Shown in pieces: positions 16,733 through 25,581 of a DNA stretch of 60,755 bases. The stretch is from JANPBY01 sp031430645. GTDB taxonomy: Bacteria; Actinomycetota; Actinomycetes; DATJPE01. The notes beneath the pieces were generated by a model, which saw only the letters and a program-made list of their open reading frames with translations, did no database searches and was not told where the DNA came from. The first letter of the stretch is position 1. Every line of letters starts with the position of its first letter. Where the stretch lies: assembly GCA_031430645.1 (NCBI GenBank), contig JANPBY010000190.1, forward strand, positions 1 to 60,755. The letters run 5' to 3'. The position numbers were made by a program, and so were the translations under genes.

Positions 16733-17078
16733 CCCGCCATACTGACCTGCCCGGCCGTCCGCCGCGAGGGTTTTCCCGGACGGGCGGGTCTGGCCGCACC
16801 CACGCCGTTGCCTGGAATGCCGAGAAGCCGATATGAAGGTGCGAGCGCTAACGAGTCAACCCGGCGACACCATGGACGCTTCAACCACAGCCCAACGCCC
16901 AGATCCGGGTTGGCCGTCAAGGGTCTTGAGGGCGCCGCGAACGGCCCATCTGTTCGGGTGGGCTCCCAAGGACTTCGCGCCATGAGGTTCTGCCGAACTG
17001 CCGGGCTTTGCGGGGGTGATGTGGTGCCGAGCGGTGAGGCGGTCGGGCAGGTCACGGGCCGGGTTGGCCCACGGTCAC
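16733..17078. other. Gene-free stretch
   Basis: 346 bases between the acidic protein gene and the cupin gene. Open frames exist on both strands but none resembles a known protein or has good start signals. No RNA gene or clear repeat was seen. Confidence 0.5.
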
Positions 17079-17624
17079 TCATTCGAAAGGGGAGTTGAGC
17101 CCGTACTTTTCCATGAGCTCTGGGACCCAGGTGGCGTCGAAGAACAATCCGTACGAAGCCGCGAGGGACTCCAGCGAGGTTGGGTCCGGTGGTCCGGCCT
17201 CGAACGCCTCAGCGAGTTCTCGGAAGAAGCGCTCGAACCCAGCTGGCGTGATCACCTCGATCATGCGGGCTTCCTCTGGTCCCGCGTTCCACATGGTGTG
17301 CAGCTCGCCGCGTGGCTTACTGATATAGCCACCGGCCTCGAGTACCACCTCGTCCGCCCCGGACCGGAAGCCGATCGCGCCAACCGTCACGATGGAAAAC
17401 TCGTCCTCGCGGGTGTGAATGTGCGGCGGCACTAGGGCACCGGGCGGGAACGGATGCTCCACGATCGCGACCTGATCGCCGGTGTGGTCGCCATCGAGGC
17501 GGAAGCCAACGCTGATCGATCCGATGAGCCGGTCCGGGCCGTGAGGCGCCGGTAACACGGTGAGGGGGAGCGATCGACCGAGCTGCGTCGCTTCCCCGAT
17601 GGTCGTTGGGAGGATGACAGTCAT
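17079..17624 (-). CDS. Cupin-domain protein
   Basis: The 181-residue single-cupin protein has the first motif as HIHTREDEFSIVTVG (His and Glu metal ligands) and the second as GELHTMWNAGPEEARM. Such proteins are often dioxygenases, isomerases or quercetinase-like, but the substrate cannot be told. ATG 17624 is preferred, as TGGAG lies 5 bases upstream; ATG 17639 is the alternative. It is divergent from a TetR gene that is probably its regulator. Confidence 0.75.
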   Translation of the reverse strand: MTVILPTTIGEATQLGRSLPLTVLPAPHGPDRLIGSISVGFRLDGDHTGDQVAIVEHPFPPGALVPPHIHTREDEFSIVTVGAIGFRSGADEVVLEAGGYISKPRGELHTMWNAGPEEARMIEVITPAGFERFFRELAEAFEAGPPDPTSLESLAASYGLFFDATWVPELMEKYGLNSPFE

Positions 17625-17652
17625 CGTGGCTCCAGCCATTGGCCGATTCGGA

Positions 17653-17674
17653 TGAACACATCTGTATAGTGAAC
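17653..17674. promoter_or_regulatory. Overlapping divergent -10 elements and TGAAC repeats
   Basis: TATACA (minus, 17663-17668) and TATAGT (plus, 17665-17670) overlap as TGTATAGT. Both are close to consensus -10 elements, for the cupin and TetR genes respectively. They are flanked by two copies of TGAAC (17653-17657 and 17670-17674). A TetR dimer bound here would block both promoters. Confidence 0.45.
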
Positions 17675-17707
17675 TGACTCTCCTCCTCGCGAACGGAGGC
17701 GTCAAGG

Positions 17708-18331
17708 GTGGCGTCACGAGAACGACCGTCCGCGGCTCGGACCTACACGATGCGTGCACGCCAGGACGCCGTCGACGAGACGCGCCGGCGAATCACCGAG
17801 GCGACTATGTCCCTGCACGCCAGAGTTGGGCCGCGCGCCACCACCGTGTCCGCGATCGCCGAGGAAGCGTCAGTTACCCGACTCACGGTTTATCGACACT
17901 TCCCAGACGAGGAGTCGCTGATCAGTGCCTGCTCCGCTCACTGGAGCGAACTGCACCCACAGCCCTCCGCCGAGTCGTGGTCGACAATTGAGGACCCCGT
18001 GCAACGACTTCGGACGGCACTGGCAGAGACCTACGCCTGGGCACGACCAGCCGCACCGATGATGGCCATGATCCACCGCGACCTCGACGCAATGCCCGAC
18101 TTCGTCCGGCGGTTCTTGACTGATGACGAGAAGGCACGCGTGGCCGTTCTAAGCCGAGGATTCCAGGCCCGAGGTCGCGCCACCCACCGGTTGGCAGCTG
18201 CCCTGGCGCACGCCCTGCGACTGAGTACGTGGCAGTCGCTCTGCCTGGATGCGGACCTGACCGACCAGGAAGCAATCGACATCTTGGTCGGCGCCGTCAG
18301 CGCCGCGATCACTCCCAGGGTCCGCACATAG
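17708..18331 (+). CDS. TetR-family repressor
   Basis: The 207-residue regulator has the N-terminal helix-turn-helix (TTVSAIAEEASVTRLTVYRH, about 45-64), followed by FPDEESLI. The C-terminal ligand domain is not recognised. GTG 17708 has GGAGG about 9 bases upstream; ATG 17750 (MRARQDAVDE) is an alternative. Its position, divergent from the cupin gene with shared -10 sequences, suggests autoregulation and control of the cupin. Confidence 0.85.
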   Translation: MASRERPSAARTYTMRARQDAVDETRRRITEATMSLHARVGPRATTVSAIAEEASVTRLTVYRHFPDEESLISACSAHWSELHPQPSAESWSTIEDPVQRLRTALAETYAWARPAAPMMAMIHRDLDAMPDFVRRFLTDDEKARVAVLSRGFQARGRATHRLAAALAHALRLSTWQSLCLDADLTDQEAIDILVGAVSAAITPRVRT

Positions 18332-18357
18332 TGCGACCGGGTATTGCTTGGGTGGGT

Positions 18358-18526
18358 CTAGGCGGCGGGGTGGGTCCAGTTGCCTCGTTCGTCGCGGTGG
18401 ATGCTGATGTCGCGTTGGTGAACGTGGTCGTGGTGGTGGTGGTAGCAGCGCAGGATGCAGGCCCGCCACCAGACCCAGCCCTGGATAGCACGCATACGCG
18501 CATGATTACGAGCGGCGTAGGCCGCG
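18358..18526 (-). pseudogene. Remnant of an HNH/DUF222-type endonuclease C-terminus
   Basis: After the P450 stop, the minus strand reads on to a stop at 18358 through LRCYHHHHDHVHQRDIS and then IHRDERGNWTHP. This resembles the end of the abundant actinobacterial HNH nucleases (C-x-x-HH then a basic-acidic Trp-containing tail). The catalytic upstream part is missing and no start is present. The match is short, so it could be chance. Confidence 0.4.
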
Positions 18527-19729
18527 TCAGTTGGAGACGGCGATGCTTTCGTAACCGCGCAGAACGAAGGTCGGCCGCAACTCAGGCATCCCCGACAGGT
18601 GCAGGCTAGGAAATCGCTCGACGAGCAACGGCAACGAGATCTGCAACTCAAGGCGAGCCAGGGGCGCACCTAGGCAGAAATGGATTCCGGCCCCAAAAGC
18701 CAGGTGTGGGTTGGGGTCTCGTCCTACGTCAAACTCATCTGCTCGCTCGAAGACTTCCTCGTCACGGTTGGCTGAGCCGAGCAGAGCAGCGATCTTCTCG
18801 CCTTGCCGGACGGTCGCCCCGCCAACTTCGACATCCTCCGTCGCTGTCCGCTCGAAGAGCTGCAGCGGGCAGTCGTACCTGAGCATTTCTTCCACCGCAG
18901 TCGGCGCGAGGGCGTACGGCGCAGCGACCAATCGAGCCCACTCCTCAGGGCGGTGCAGAAGCGCAACCAACCCGTTCCCGAAGCCATTGACGCTCGCCTC
19001 GTGACCGGCATTGAGCAACAGCACGCAGGTGGCCACGAGCTCGTGCTCGGTGAGCCGCTCCCCCGCGTCCTCGACCTGAACCAAGTGAGTGACAAGGTCC
19101 TCGCCGGGATGGACCCGACGCCGGGCTGCCAGCTCGAGCACGAAGGCGGAGAACTCCGCGCAGGCCTCTCGAGCAGCCACTTCCTGCGCGGTAGTGCGCT
19201 CGTACTCGTACATCTTCACGATCGCTTGTGACCACGGCCTCAATGGCGCCTGCTCCTCAAGGGGTACGCCGAGCAACTCGCCCACAACCATCACGGGAAG
19301 CGGTTCGGCGTAGTCGCTGATCGCGTCGAAGCCGCCCGGGTCGACGGCGTCGAGGAGTCCGGCTGCGAGCTCCTGCACGCGTGGCCTCAGCCGCTCGACG
19401 TGGCCGCGGGCAAAAGCCTTGGCCACCAAGGACTTCAGCCGAGTGTGCTTCGGTGGCTCGCTGTCCAGGATCGAATCGGCATGCAACCAGTTGAAGGTGT
19501 CCCAAACATCGGCTGGTTCGCGAGCAGTGAAGATCCGACCGAGTCGACGATTCCGGAGTACGGCGTCCGCATCGCGATGACGAGCTGCAAGCCAGAGACC
19601 TAGACCCTCGTGGTGGACCGGTTTCCCCGCCGCCCGCAGGCCGGCGAGGAGGGGGTATGGGTCGCGGACGACGGCGGGGTCGGTCAGGTCGAAGGCGGCA
19701 AGCGCTTCCTCAGGCGTCGGGATGCTCAC
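18527..19729 (-). CDS. Cytochrome P450, bacterial class I type
   Basis: Haem monooxygenase, 400 residues from GTG 19729. It has the haem-thiolate loop FGAGIHFCLG (Cys352), ExxR motif EEMLRY (Glu281/Arg284) and I-helix AGHEAS (241-246). The acid-alcohol pair has Glu244 but Ala245 where Thr is usual. It carries no membrane anchor, so it needs separate ferredoxin partners, and none are nearby. The start overlaps the stop of the PH-domain gene by 4 bases (GTGA), so the three-gene unit is translationally coupled. Substrate unknown. Confidence 0.92.
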   Translation of the reverse strand: MSIPTPEEALAAFDLTDPAVVRDPYPLLAGLRAAGKPVHHEGLGLWLAARHRDADAVLRNRRLGRIFTAREPADVWDTFNWLHADSILDSEPPKHTRLKSLVAKAFARGHVERLRPRVQELAAGLLDAVDPGGFDAISDYAEPLPVMVVGELLGVPLEEQAPLRPWSQAIVKMYEYERTTAQEVAAREACAEFSAFVLELAARRRVHPGEDLVTHLVQVEDAGERLTEHELVATCVLLLNAGHEASVNGFGNGLVALLHRPEEWARLVAAPYALAPTAVEEMLRYDCPLQLFERTATEDVEVGGATVRQGEKIAALLGSANRDEEVFERADEFDVGRDPNPHLAFGAGIHFCLGAPLARLELQISLPLLVERFPSLHLSGMPELRPTFVLRGYESIAVSN

Positions 19730-21126
19730 GACGCGCCCGCACGTTCCTCGTCGAGGTTGGTTTCCGGCGGGCGACGGCTCGCGACCAGCCGTTGCATGCG
19801 TTCGGTCATCCACCGTTCCGGCGGAGCCACCAACCGGGCCGCGGTCGCGCGAGCCGCTTGTGCAGCCGCCATCTGGGTGGCGTCCTCCAGCGTTCGGTGC
19901 GCCGCCGTAACCGTGACCGGACCGGGCGTGCTGTCGACGTGCACCGAGGCCAAACCGAGGGAGCGCTGCCAGGGACCTTGGGTGATGCGTACGGACTGAG
20001 TGCGCACGTGCGGGATCAGCGAGATCTTGCGCACGAGCCGACCCGTGCGCGCCACAAAAACCGTGTCGTCATATCCGGCAGCCAAGCGCGGGTACTGCAG
20101 CCAGGCCCGTCGTCGCGCGGCCGGTGGTACGGGCTCCAGGGGGACCCGCTCGACCTCGACGCCGGGCAAGACCCGCGCCAGGATCGCATTGGCCACGACG
20201 ACCGGCGCCACCGGCAACAAGAGCGAGCTCTCGCCCTCGGCCTGGTCACCTCCCCCGTAGCCGGCGATGTTGACACGCACCCGAACCCAGCCGTAGCGAC
20301 GCCACAACAGGGGCTGAGAGATCTCGACCGCCTGGACCCGCCCTGGCGGGACGGTCTGCGACCGGGTCGTGAGCAATCCGCGCCGAAGCCGCAGCCCATC
20401 GGGTGACTCGGCGACCGTGAAGTCGTAGTTGGCCAGGAAGCCGTTGATCGTGCTTAAGATCGGCGCCGCCACAGCGATGAGGAGGCCGATGGCCGCCGCG
20501 CCTTCAGTGAAGAACGTCACTCCGACGACAACAACAGCGATCAGCACGCCTGCGATCAGGGACTCGCTGATCAGGAGGGAGAGGGCCAGGTCGCCTGGGG
20601 GGACTCTTACCAGCACGCGTTCCGGAGCCACCGGGGCAGCCTCTTGGTCACCCGTGCGGATGCCGGCCGCCCTCGCGAGCAGCTCATTGCGGAGCTCTTG
20701 AGCGTCCGCCTCACCGAGGAAGGCCAGAGACACCTTGCCAGACTCCCCGCCGGCTACCTCGGGCTTCAGCTCGGCCAACCCCACGAGCCGCGCGACGATT
20801 GGCTGGACCACGTCAACTGCTTGCAGGCGAGACAGCTGAACGCGCCGTTCCTGGCGCTGAAAGAGTCCGCTGGCAATCCTCAGGTCACCGTCGTCGTCGA
20901 ACCAGAACGTCGTACGCGTCCACGACACATAGGCGAACCCAGCCACGACCGCGACGATCGCCAGCGCCATCAGGGCCAGCAGTAGCGCCCTGAGAAGGGG
21001 GCCTCCCGGCAGGTCACCGCCGGCGACGATGGCCAGCCCGAAAAATGCCGGAGGCGCGACCCGGCCGGCCTGGGCGACCGGGGTGAGCGGATGCAGGCGG
21101 CGTGGCTCGGTCGAAAGACCGCTCAC
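19726..21126 (-). CDS. PH-domain (bPH2, YdbT-like) membrane protein
   Basis: The 466-residue protein repeats a pattern of two hydrophobic helices followed by a small beta-domain. Helices lie near 25-65, 180-230 and 365-385. The beta-domain motif appears as FWFDDDGDLRIASGLFQRQERRV cut into LRIASGLFQRQERRV (about 100) and LRLRRGLLTTRSQTVPPGRV (about 265). In Bacillus the YdbS/YdbT pair protects against some antimicrobial peptides; the role here is inferred only. It overlaps the YdbS-like gene (ATGA-type) and the P450 by 4 bases. Confidence 0.8.
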   Translation of the reverse strand: MSGLSTEPRRLHPLTPVAQAGRVAPPAFFGLAIVAGGDLPGGPLLRALLLALMALAIVAVVAGFAYVSWTRTTFWFDDDGDLRIASGLFQRQERRVQLSRLQAVDVVQPIVARLVGLAELKPEVAGGESGKVSLAFLGEADAQELRNELLARAAGIRTGDQEAAPVAPERVLVRVPPGDLALSLLISESLIAGVLIAVVVVGVTFFTEGAAAIGLLIAVAAPILSTINGFLANYDFTVAESPDGLRLRRGLLTTRSQTVPPGRVQAVEISQPLLWRRYGWVRVRVNIAGYGGGDQAEGESSLLLPVAPVVVANAILARVLPGVEVERVPLEPVPPAARRRAWLQYPRLAAGYDDTVFVARTGRLVRKISLIPHVRTQSVRITQGPWQRSLGLASVHVDSTPGPVTVTAAHRTLEDATQMAAAQAARATAARLVAPPERWMTERMQRLVASRRPPETNLDEERAGAS

Positions 21127-21632
21127 AGGCCGGCCGACCGCGCCTCGCCGAGTGCTGCGAGGTGGTCCCGCAGCCGGGCGGCGTCTTCGGCCGGGACACC
21201 GGGGATGGTGGCGTCGGTCGTCGCAGCAGCGGTGTGCAGCTGGACCGAAGCGATGCCGAACCGGCGGTCGACCGGGCCGGAGGTCACATCCACGAGCTGC
21301 ATCCGCCCGTAGGGCACGAGGACCGTCCGGTGAAACAGGATCCCGCTACGCACCACAAGGTCGTCCGTGCGCTCGGAGTAGGCAGTGGCGGCAACCTGGC
21401 GCCCGATCAGCCACCACGACCACGAGATGATCCCGACTCCGACCAGGAGCGCAACGAGGGCAAGCCAGGGCATCGGCGTGAACGCGAGCCCGACCATCAC
21501 GACCACGCTGAGCACCCCGATCACCGCGCCAGCCACCAGCCGCCTAGCCGTCGCCAACTTGGGCGAGACGGCGATCCAGCCACCTGGTTCGGGGCGTTCT
21601 CCTGCTCGAATCAACTCTCGGTCATAGCCCAC
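21123..21632 (-). CDS. PH-domain (bPH2, YdbS-like) membrane protein
   Basis: The 169-residue protein has two membrane helices (about 32-75). One bPH2 domain follows, with DLVVRSGILFHRTVLVPYGR and then MQLVDVTSGPVDRRFGIASV. It is the first gene of the YdbS-YdbT-P450 unit and overlaps YdbT by 4 bases. The ATG start 21632 is placed at the first Met before the helices. Confidence 0.8.
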   Translation of the reverse strand: MGYDRELIRAGERPEPGGWIAVSPKLATARRLVAGAVIGVLSVVVMVGLAFTPMPWLALVALLVGVGIISWSWWLIGRQVAATAYSERTDDLVVRSGILFHRTVLVPYGRMQLVDVTSGPVDRRFGIASVQLHTAAATTDATIPGVPAEDAARLRDHLAALGEARSAGL

Positions 21633-21734
21633 GACCCAACGCTAGCCCGCACGGCGGTCTGATCTCGCCGCTCGTGTCCCCAACGGATTTCACGGCGCGT
21701 GGCCAAAGTCACACATTCAGACCATTGATCGCGC

Positions 21735-21740
21735 TATAAA
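21735..21740 (+). promoter_or_regulatory. Candidate -10 element of the APC permease gene
   Basis: TATAAA, unusually AT-rich for this DNA, lies about 66 bases before GTG 21807. That start has a strong GAGGAGG ribosome site. No clear -35 at 16-18 bases. Confidence 0.4.
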
Positions 21741-21806
21741 CCCGAGTGAGGAACGCGGGTCGTCTGCGCTCCTGACTGGTGTGCAGGGTCTGAGGAGGAC
21801 GACGTC

Positions 21807-23516
21807 GTGGCTGACACCACAAAACTCAACGCCGACGAGCAACGGCTCGCCGAGCTCGGTTACAAGCAGGAGTTGGACCGCAGTTGGAGCGGCTTCTCCA
21901 ACTTCGCCATCTCGTTCTCGATCATCTCGATCCTGGCCGGCTGCTTCACCACCTTCTACTTCGGCTGGAACAACGGCGGCCCGATTGCGATCTCGCTCGG
22001 CTGGCCACTGATTTCGATGTTCATCCTGATCATCGGCTTCTGCATGTCGGAGTTGGTCTCGGCCTACCCGACGTCCGGCGGCATCTACTGGTGGGCGAGC
22101 AAGCTCGGCGGACCGAAGGCCGGCTACTACACCGGCTGGCTCAACCTGGTCGGCCTCATCGCCATCGTGGCCTCGGTTGCGTACGGCTGTGCCACGTTCC
22201 TCGACCTCAGCCTTGCCCGCTTCAGTGAATCGTGGGCGGCGGGCTACTCCCTCGACCGCGTGTTTGCGATGTTCGTCGGGGTCCTGATCTTCTGCTCGAT
22301 CGTCAACATCTTCTCCAGCCACCTGTTGGCCGTCTTCAACAACATCTCGGTGTGGTGGCACGTCGCCGGTGCGTCGATCGTCGTGATCATCCTGGTCTTC
22401 TTCTTGAAGGACGGGGCAACTCACTGGAACGTCGGCGATGTCTTCACGGGCACGGTCAACAACACCTTCGGCCTGTTCGGCAGCACGGACGGCGCCCTCG
22501 ACGGTGCTGGCACGAGCGGACCGGGATTCTGGTTCTACGTGCTACCGCTCGGCTTCCTGCTCACGCAATACACGATCACCGGCTACGACGCCTCTGCTCA
22601 CCTGTCGGAGGAGACCAACGGTGCGGCCGATGCTGCGGCCAAGGGCATCTGGCGCTCGATCTTCTATTCGGCCATCGGTGGCTGGATCCTGCTGCTGGCC
22701 TTCCTGTTCGCCGTCCAGGACGCCGACGCCGTGTCGCTTGGTGGAGGCTACGTACAAGTCATCTTCGACCAGGCACTGACGCCGACGATGGCCGGCACCG
22801 TGCTGCTTATTGCGAGCCTCGGGCAGTTGTTCTGCACGACGGCCTGCTTGACCTCGGCCTCGCGGATGCTCTTCGCATTCAGCCGTGACGGCGCCGTACC
22901 CGGCGCCAAGCACTGGTGCAAGCTCAACGCGAGCAAGACACCCGTCTACGCGGTGCTCGCGGTCACAACAGCCGGGTTCGTGTTGACCCTTCCCGCGCTA
23001 TGGAAGGTCAACATCGGCACCGCTGAGGCACCGATCTACTCTGTGACGGCGTTCTTCGCCATCGTCTCGATCGGTGTGCTGGGGCTCTACCTGGCGTTCG
23101 CGATCCCGATCTTCCTGCGCTGGAAGGCCGGCGATTCGTTCAAGCAGGGATCATGGAACCTCGGCACCAAGTGGAAGTGGATGGCTCCGCTGGCCGTAGC
23201 CGAGATTCTCATCACGTCGGTCTACTTCATCCTGCCGCTCTATCCAGCAGGTGCGCCGGGCTGGATGCGTGGCTTCCTCGATGCCCCCAGCACCGCAGAG
23301 GTGGCATTCAGCTGGAAGTCCGTCAACTACGCGCCACTCGTTCTCGGTGCCATCTTCATTGCCCTGTGGATCGGTTGGCACGTGTCGGCCAAGAATTGGT
23401 TCACCGGGCCGAAGACGACCATCGACCTACCCGCAGGTGTCACCTCAGCTGACGAGATCGAGGCTGAGCACCACCATGAGTCGCTGCACCCGAAGGACGG
23501 GACGACCCCGGCCTAG
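21807..23516 (+). CDS. APC-superfamily amino-acid permease (GABA/choline-like branch)
   Basis: Secondary transporter of an amino acid or amine, 569 residues with about 12 membrane helices. It has the early motif GWSGFSNFAISFSIISILAGC in the form SGFSNFAISFSIISILAG. The substrate-region signature EETNGAADAAAKGIWRSIFYS is typical of GABA permease, ethanolamine and UgaA-like carriers. The C-terminal tail is His/Glu-rich and cytosolic. Start is GTG 21807 with GAGGAGG. A strong hairpin terminator follows, so it is transcribed alone. Confidence 0.88.
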   Translation: MADTTKLNADEQRLAELGYKQELDRSWSGFSNFAISFSIISILAGCFTTFYFGWNNGGPIAISLGWPLISMFILIIGFCMSELVSAYPTSGGIYWWASKLGGPKAGYYTGWLNLVGLIAIVASVAYGCATFLDLSLARFSESWAAGYSLDRVFAMFVGVLIFCSIVNIFSSHLLAVFNNISVWWHVAGASIVVIILVFFLKDGATHWNVGDVFTGTVNNTFGLFGSTDGALDGAGTSGPGFWFYVLPLGFLLTQYTITGYDASAHLSEETNGAADAAAKGIWRSIFYSAIGGWILLLAFLFAVQDADAVSLGGGYVQVIFDQALTPTMAGTVLLIASLGQLFCTTACLTSASRMLFAFSRDGAVPGAKHWCKLNASKTPVYAVLAVTTAGFVLTLPALWKVNIGTAEAPIYSVTAFFAIVSIGVLGLYLAFAIPIFLRWKAGDSFKQGSWNLGTKWKWMAPLAVAEILITSVYFILPLYPAGAPGWMRGFLDAPSTAEVAFSWKSVNYAPLVLGAIFIALWIGWHVSAKNWFTGPKTTIDLPAGVTSADEIEAEHHHESLHPKDGTTPA

Positions 23517-23537
23517 TTGGTCAAGAACTGCTGATCC

Positions 23538-23566
23538 AAGGGGCGTGGCCGGTGGCCACGCCCCTT
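23538..23566 (+). terminator. Hairpin terminator after the permease gene
   Basis: Perfect 13-base arms (23538-23550 and 23554-23566) surround the loop GGT and end in CCCCTT. It is GC-rich without a long T-run. Confidence 0.85.
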
Positions 23567-23606
23567 CGGCGTCCCCCTGTCATGGGAAGGTGACACGATC
23601 TCGACC

Positions 23607-24719
23607 GTGCGCCAGCTGACTGTCTCCACCCGCGACCTCGGTGGCGACGAGCTCGTGCTCGAGCTCGGAGCTCATCACCCGGCGAGCCACGGTGCACTGC
23701 GGCTGGCCCTCACCCTCGACGACGACGTCGTCGTGGCGGCTCGCCCGATCATCGGCTCGGTGCACCGAGGTGCCGAGAAGCTGTTCGAGGTCCGCGACTA
23801 CCGCCAGGCGCTCGTCCTGGCGAACCGCCACGACTGGCTCTCCGCCTTCGCCAACGAGCTCGGCATCGTGTTGGCCGTGGAGCGGATGCTCGGGATGGAG
23901 GTCCCCGAGCGAGCCGTCTGGGCGCGAACCCTGGTCGCCGAGCTGAACCGGGTGCTCAACCACCTCGCCTTCCTCGGTGGGTCCCGCGCCTGGGACGCCC
24001 GCGAACGGATCCAACGAGTCCTGGAGGAGTTCTCCGGGGGGCGCCTGCACTACATGGCCAACCAAGTAGGGGGCCTCAAGGCCGACCTTCCCGACGGCTG
24101 GCTGGGCCGGACGCGGACCGCCGTCAGGGACGTACGCAACGACCTCATCGAGGTCCGGCGATCGACGATCGAGGACGCCGACTTCCGGGCACGAACCGTG
24201 GGCATCGGAGTCCTTCACCGGCGGCTGGTGCCGGCGTACGGCGTCTCCGGCCCGGTCGCCCGCGCCTCTGGCGTCGACCACGACCTTCGTCGTGACGAGC
24301 CCTACCTGGCCTACGCAGCGCTAGCTGAACTTGGGGTGTTACGCGTCGTCACCCGCGACACCGGTGACTGCTTGGCGCGCTACGAGGTCCTCATTGAACA
24401 ATGCGAGGTGTCTCTCGACCTAGCCGACGCCTGCCTCGACGAACTCATCGCGCTCAACGCCGGCCCGATCAACGTGCGCCTGCCGAAGGTGCTGCGCGTG
24501 CCCGAGGGGGAGACCTACACCTGGACCGAGAACCCGTTGGGAATCAACGGGTACTACCTCGTGTCCCGGGGCGACAAGACACCCTGGCGACTCAAGCTGC
24601 GTTCGGCATCCTTCAACAACGTCCAGGTGCTGGAGGCGATGCTGCCGGGCCAACGGCTCGAGAACCTGGTGACGATCCTCCAGTCGATGGTCTACGTGCT
24701 CGGTGACCTCGACAAATGA
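23607..24719 (+). CDS. Solitary NuoD-like protein (complex I 49-kDa subunit homologue)
   Basis: The 370-residue protein is full-length compared with NuoD. It begins with HHPASHG, has HRGAEKLFE and RASGVDHDLRRDEPY, and ends LGDLDK. His28 matches the quinone-site His (His59 of the bovine subunit). The partner Tyr, 49 residues later (bovine Tyr108), is Trp77 here. No other nuo genes or hydrogenase genes are present. It may be a spare NuoD used with a full complex I elsewhere, or part of a different redox complex. Start GTG 23607. Confidence 0.88.
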   Translation: MRQLTVSTRDLGGDELVLELGAHHPASHGALRLALTLDDDVVVAARPIIGSVHRGAEKLFEVRDYRQALVLANRHDWLSAFANELGIVLAVERMLGMEVPERAVWARTLVAELNRVLNHLAFLGGSRAWDARERIQRVLEEFSGGRLHYMANQVGGLKADLPDGWLGRTRTAVRDVRNDLIEVRRSTIEDADFRARTVGIGVLHRRLVPAYGVSGPVARASGVDHDLRRDEPYLAYAALAELGVLRVVTRDTGDCLARYEVLIEQCEVSLDLADACLDELIALNAGPINVRLPKVLRVPEGETYTWTENPLGINGYYLVSRGDKTPWRLKLRSASFNNVQVLEAMLPGQRLENLVTILQSMVYVLGDLDK

Positions 24720-24777
24720 GAAACGACAAAAAGACAGCGACAAAAAGCAAGCAACGACGTACCGCTCAGAAGATCGG

Positions 24778-25464
24778 TCAGGCGCCTTTGGCGAGCCGTG
24801 AGGACTCGACAGACCGCAGGTCCACTCGGGTGCCGACCCGCTCGGACGGTCCGCGGGCCGGGGTGGGCGCCGTGGGCGACGCGAAGGGTGCCTCTTGTCG
24901 CGAGGTGACCAGCGGGAGATCGAAGTACGCCCCCGTCTGGGAACCGTTGCCGTTGGCCGCCGCCGCTGCTGGTGCGCGATTCGCCTTGGGCGCAGGGGCG
25001 GCGGGAACAAGCACCGGCGTCACGATGGGTGCCGGCCGAACGGGCTGCACCGGTGCCGGGGGCGCCACCGCAACGAACTGCACCGACGGCGCCGGAGTCG
25101 CCCGGATCACGGCCATCAACTGCGACACCTCAGCCGCCAACGCCTGTGAGCGAACGACCGCCGCGTAGGAACGCTCGACCGCGAGCCGCGACCGATGATG
25201 GGCCTCAGCAAGCTCCTCGCGCAGGCGTACGGCATCACGGCGCCGCGCATAGTCGATGCGAGCCAGCCGCAGCGACATCTGGCGCTCAGATCGGTACTGG
25301 ATCAAGAAGACCGCGGCAGCCAGCACAGTGGTCCAGCCGATGGCGACGCGGGCCGGTCCGGCAGCCACATTGCTGGCGATCGATGCACCGCCCAGGGCGG
25401 CGAAAACAGCGAGAGCAAGGGAGAGCCACCCCCCGGAGGGGTGCGGCTGGGAGTGACGGCTCAT
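24778..25464 (-). CDS. Two-helix membrane protein with coiled coil and Pro/Ala-rich tail
   Basis: Function not recognised. From ATG 25464 it is 228 residues, with two hydrophobic helices (about 14-55). An Arg/Glu-rich helical region (about 60-120) looks like a coiled coil. A Pro/Ala/Val-rich disordered stretch and a short conserved-looking end follow. ATG 25464 is chosen because a TTCGCA-N17-TACCCT promoter ends 8 bases before it. An in-frame start at 25518 would lie inside that promoter. It is convergent with the NuoD-like gene. Confidence 0.6.
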   Translation of the reverse strand: MSRHSQPHPSGGWLSLALAVFAALGGASIASNVAAGPARVAIGWTTVLAAAVFLIQYRSERQMSLRLARIDYARRRDAVRLREELAEAHHRSRLAVERSYAAVVRSQALAAEVSQLMAVIRATPAPSVQFVAVAPPAPVQPVRPAPIVTPVLVPAAPAPKANRAPAAAAANGNGSQTGAYFDLPLVTSRQEAPFASPTAPTPARGPSERVGTRVDLRSVESSRLAKGA

Positions 25465-25472
25465 GGAAGGAG

Positions 25473-25501
25473 AGGGTAGGCGCTCCCGTGCATCCTGCGA
25501 A
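25473..25501 (-). promoter_or_regulatory. Candidate leaderless promoter of the two-helix membrane protein gene
   Basis: TTCGCA (25496-25501), 17 bases, then TACCCT (25473-25478), on the minus strand and 8 bases from ATG 25464. Confidence 0.45.
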
Positions 25502-25581
25502 GTCACTCGCCGAACCACACCGGAAAATCACCCAAGGTGCCTGATCGACTACATGGAGTTGCTAGATGCGGTAGTCCCGGT

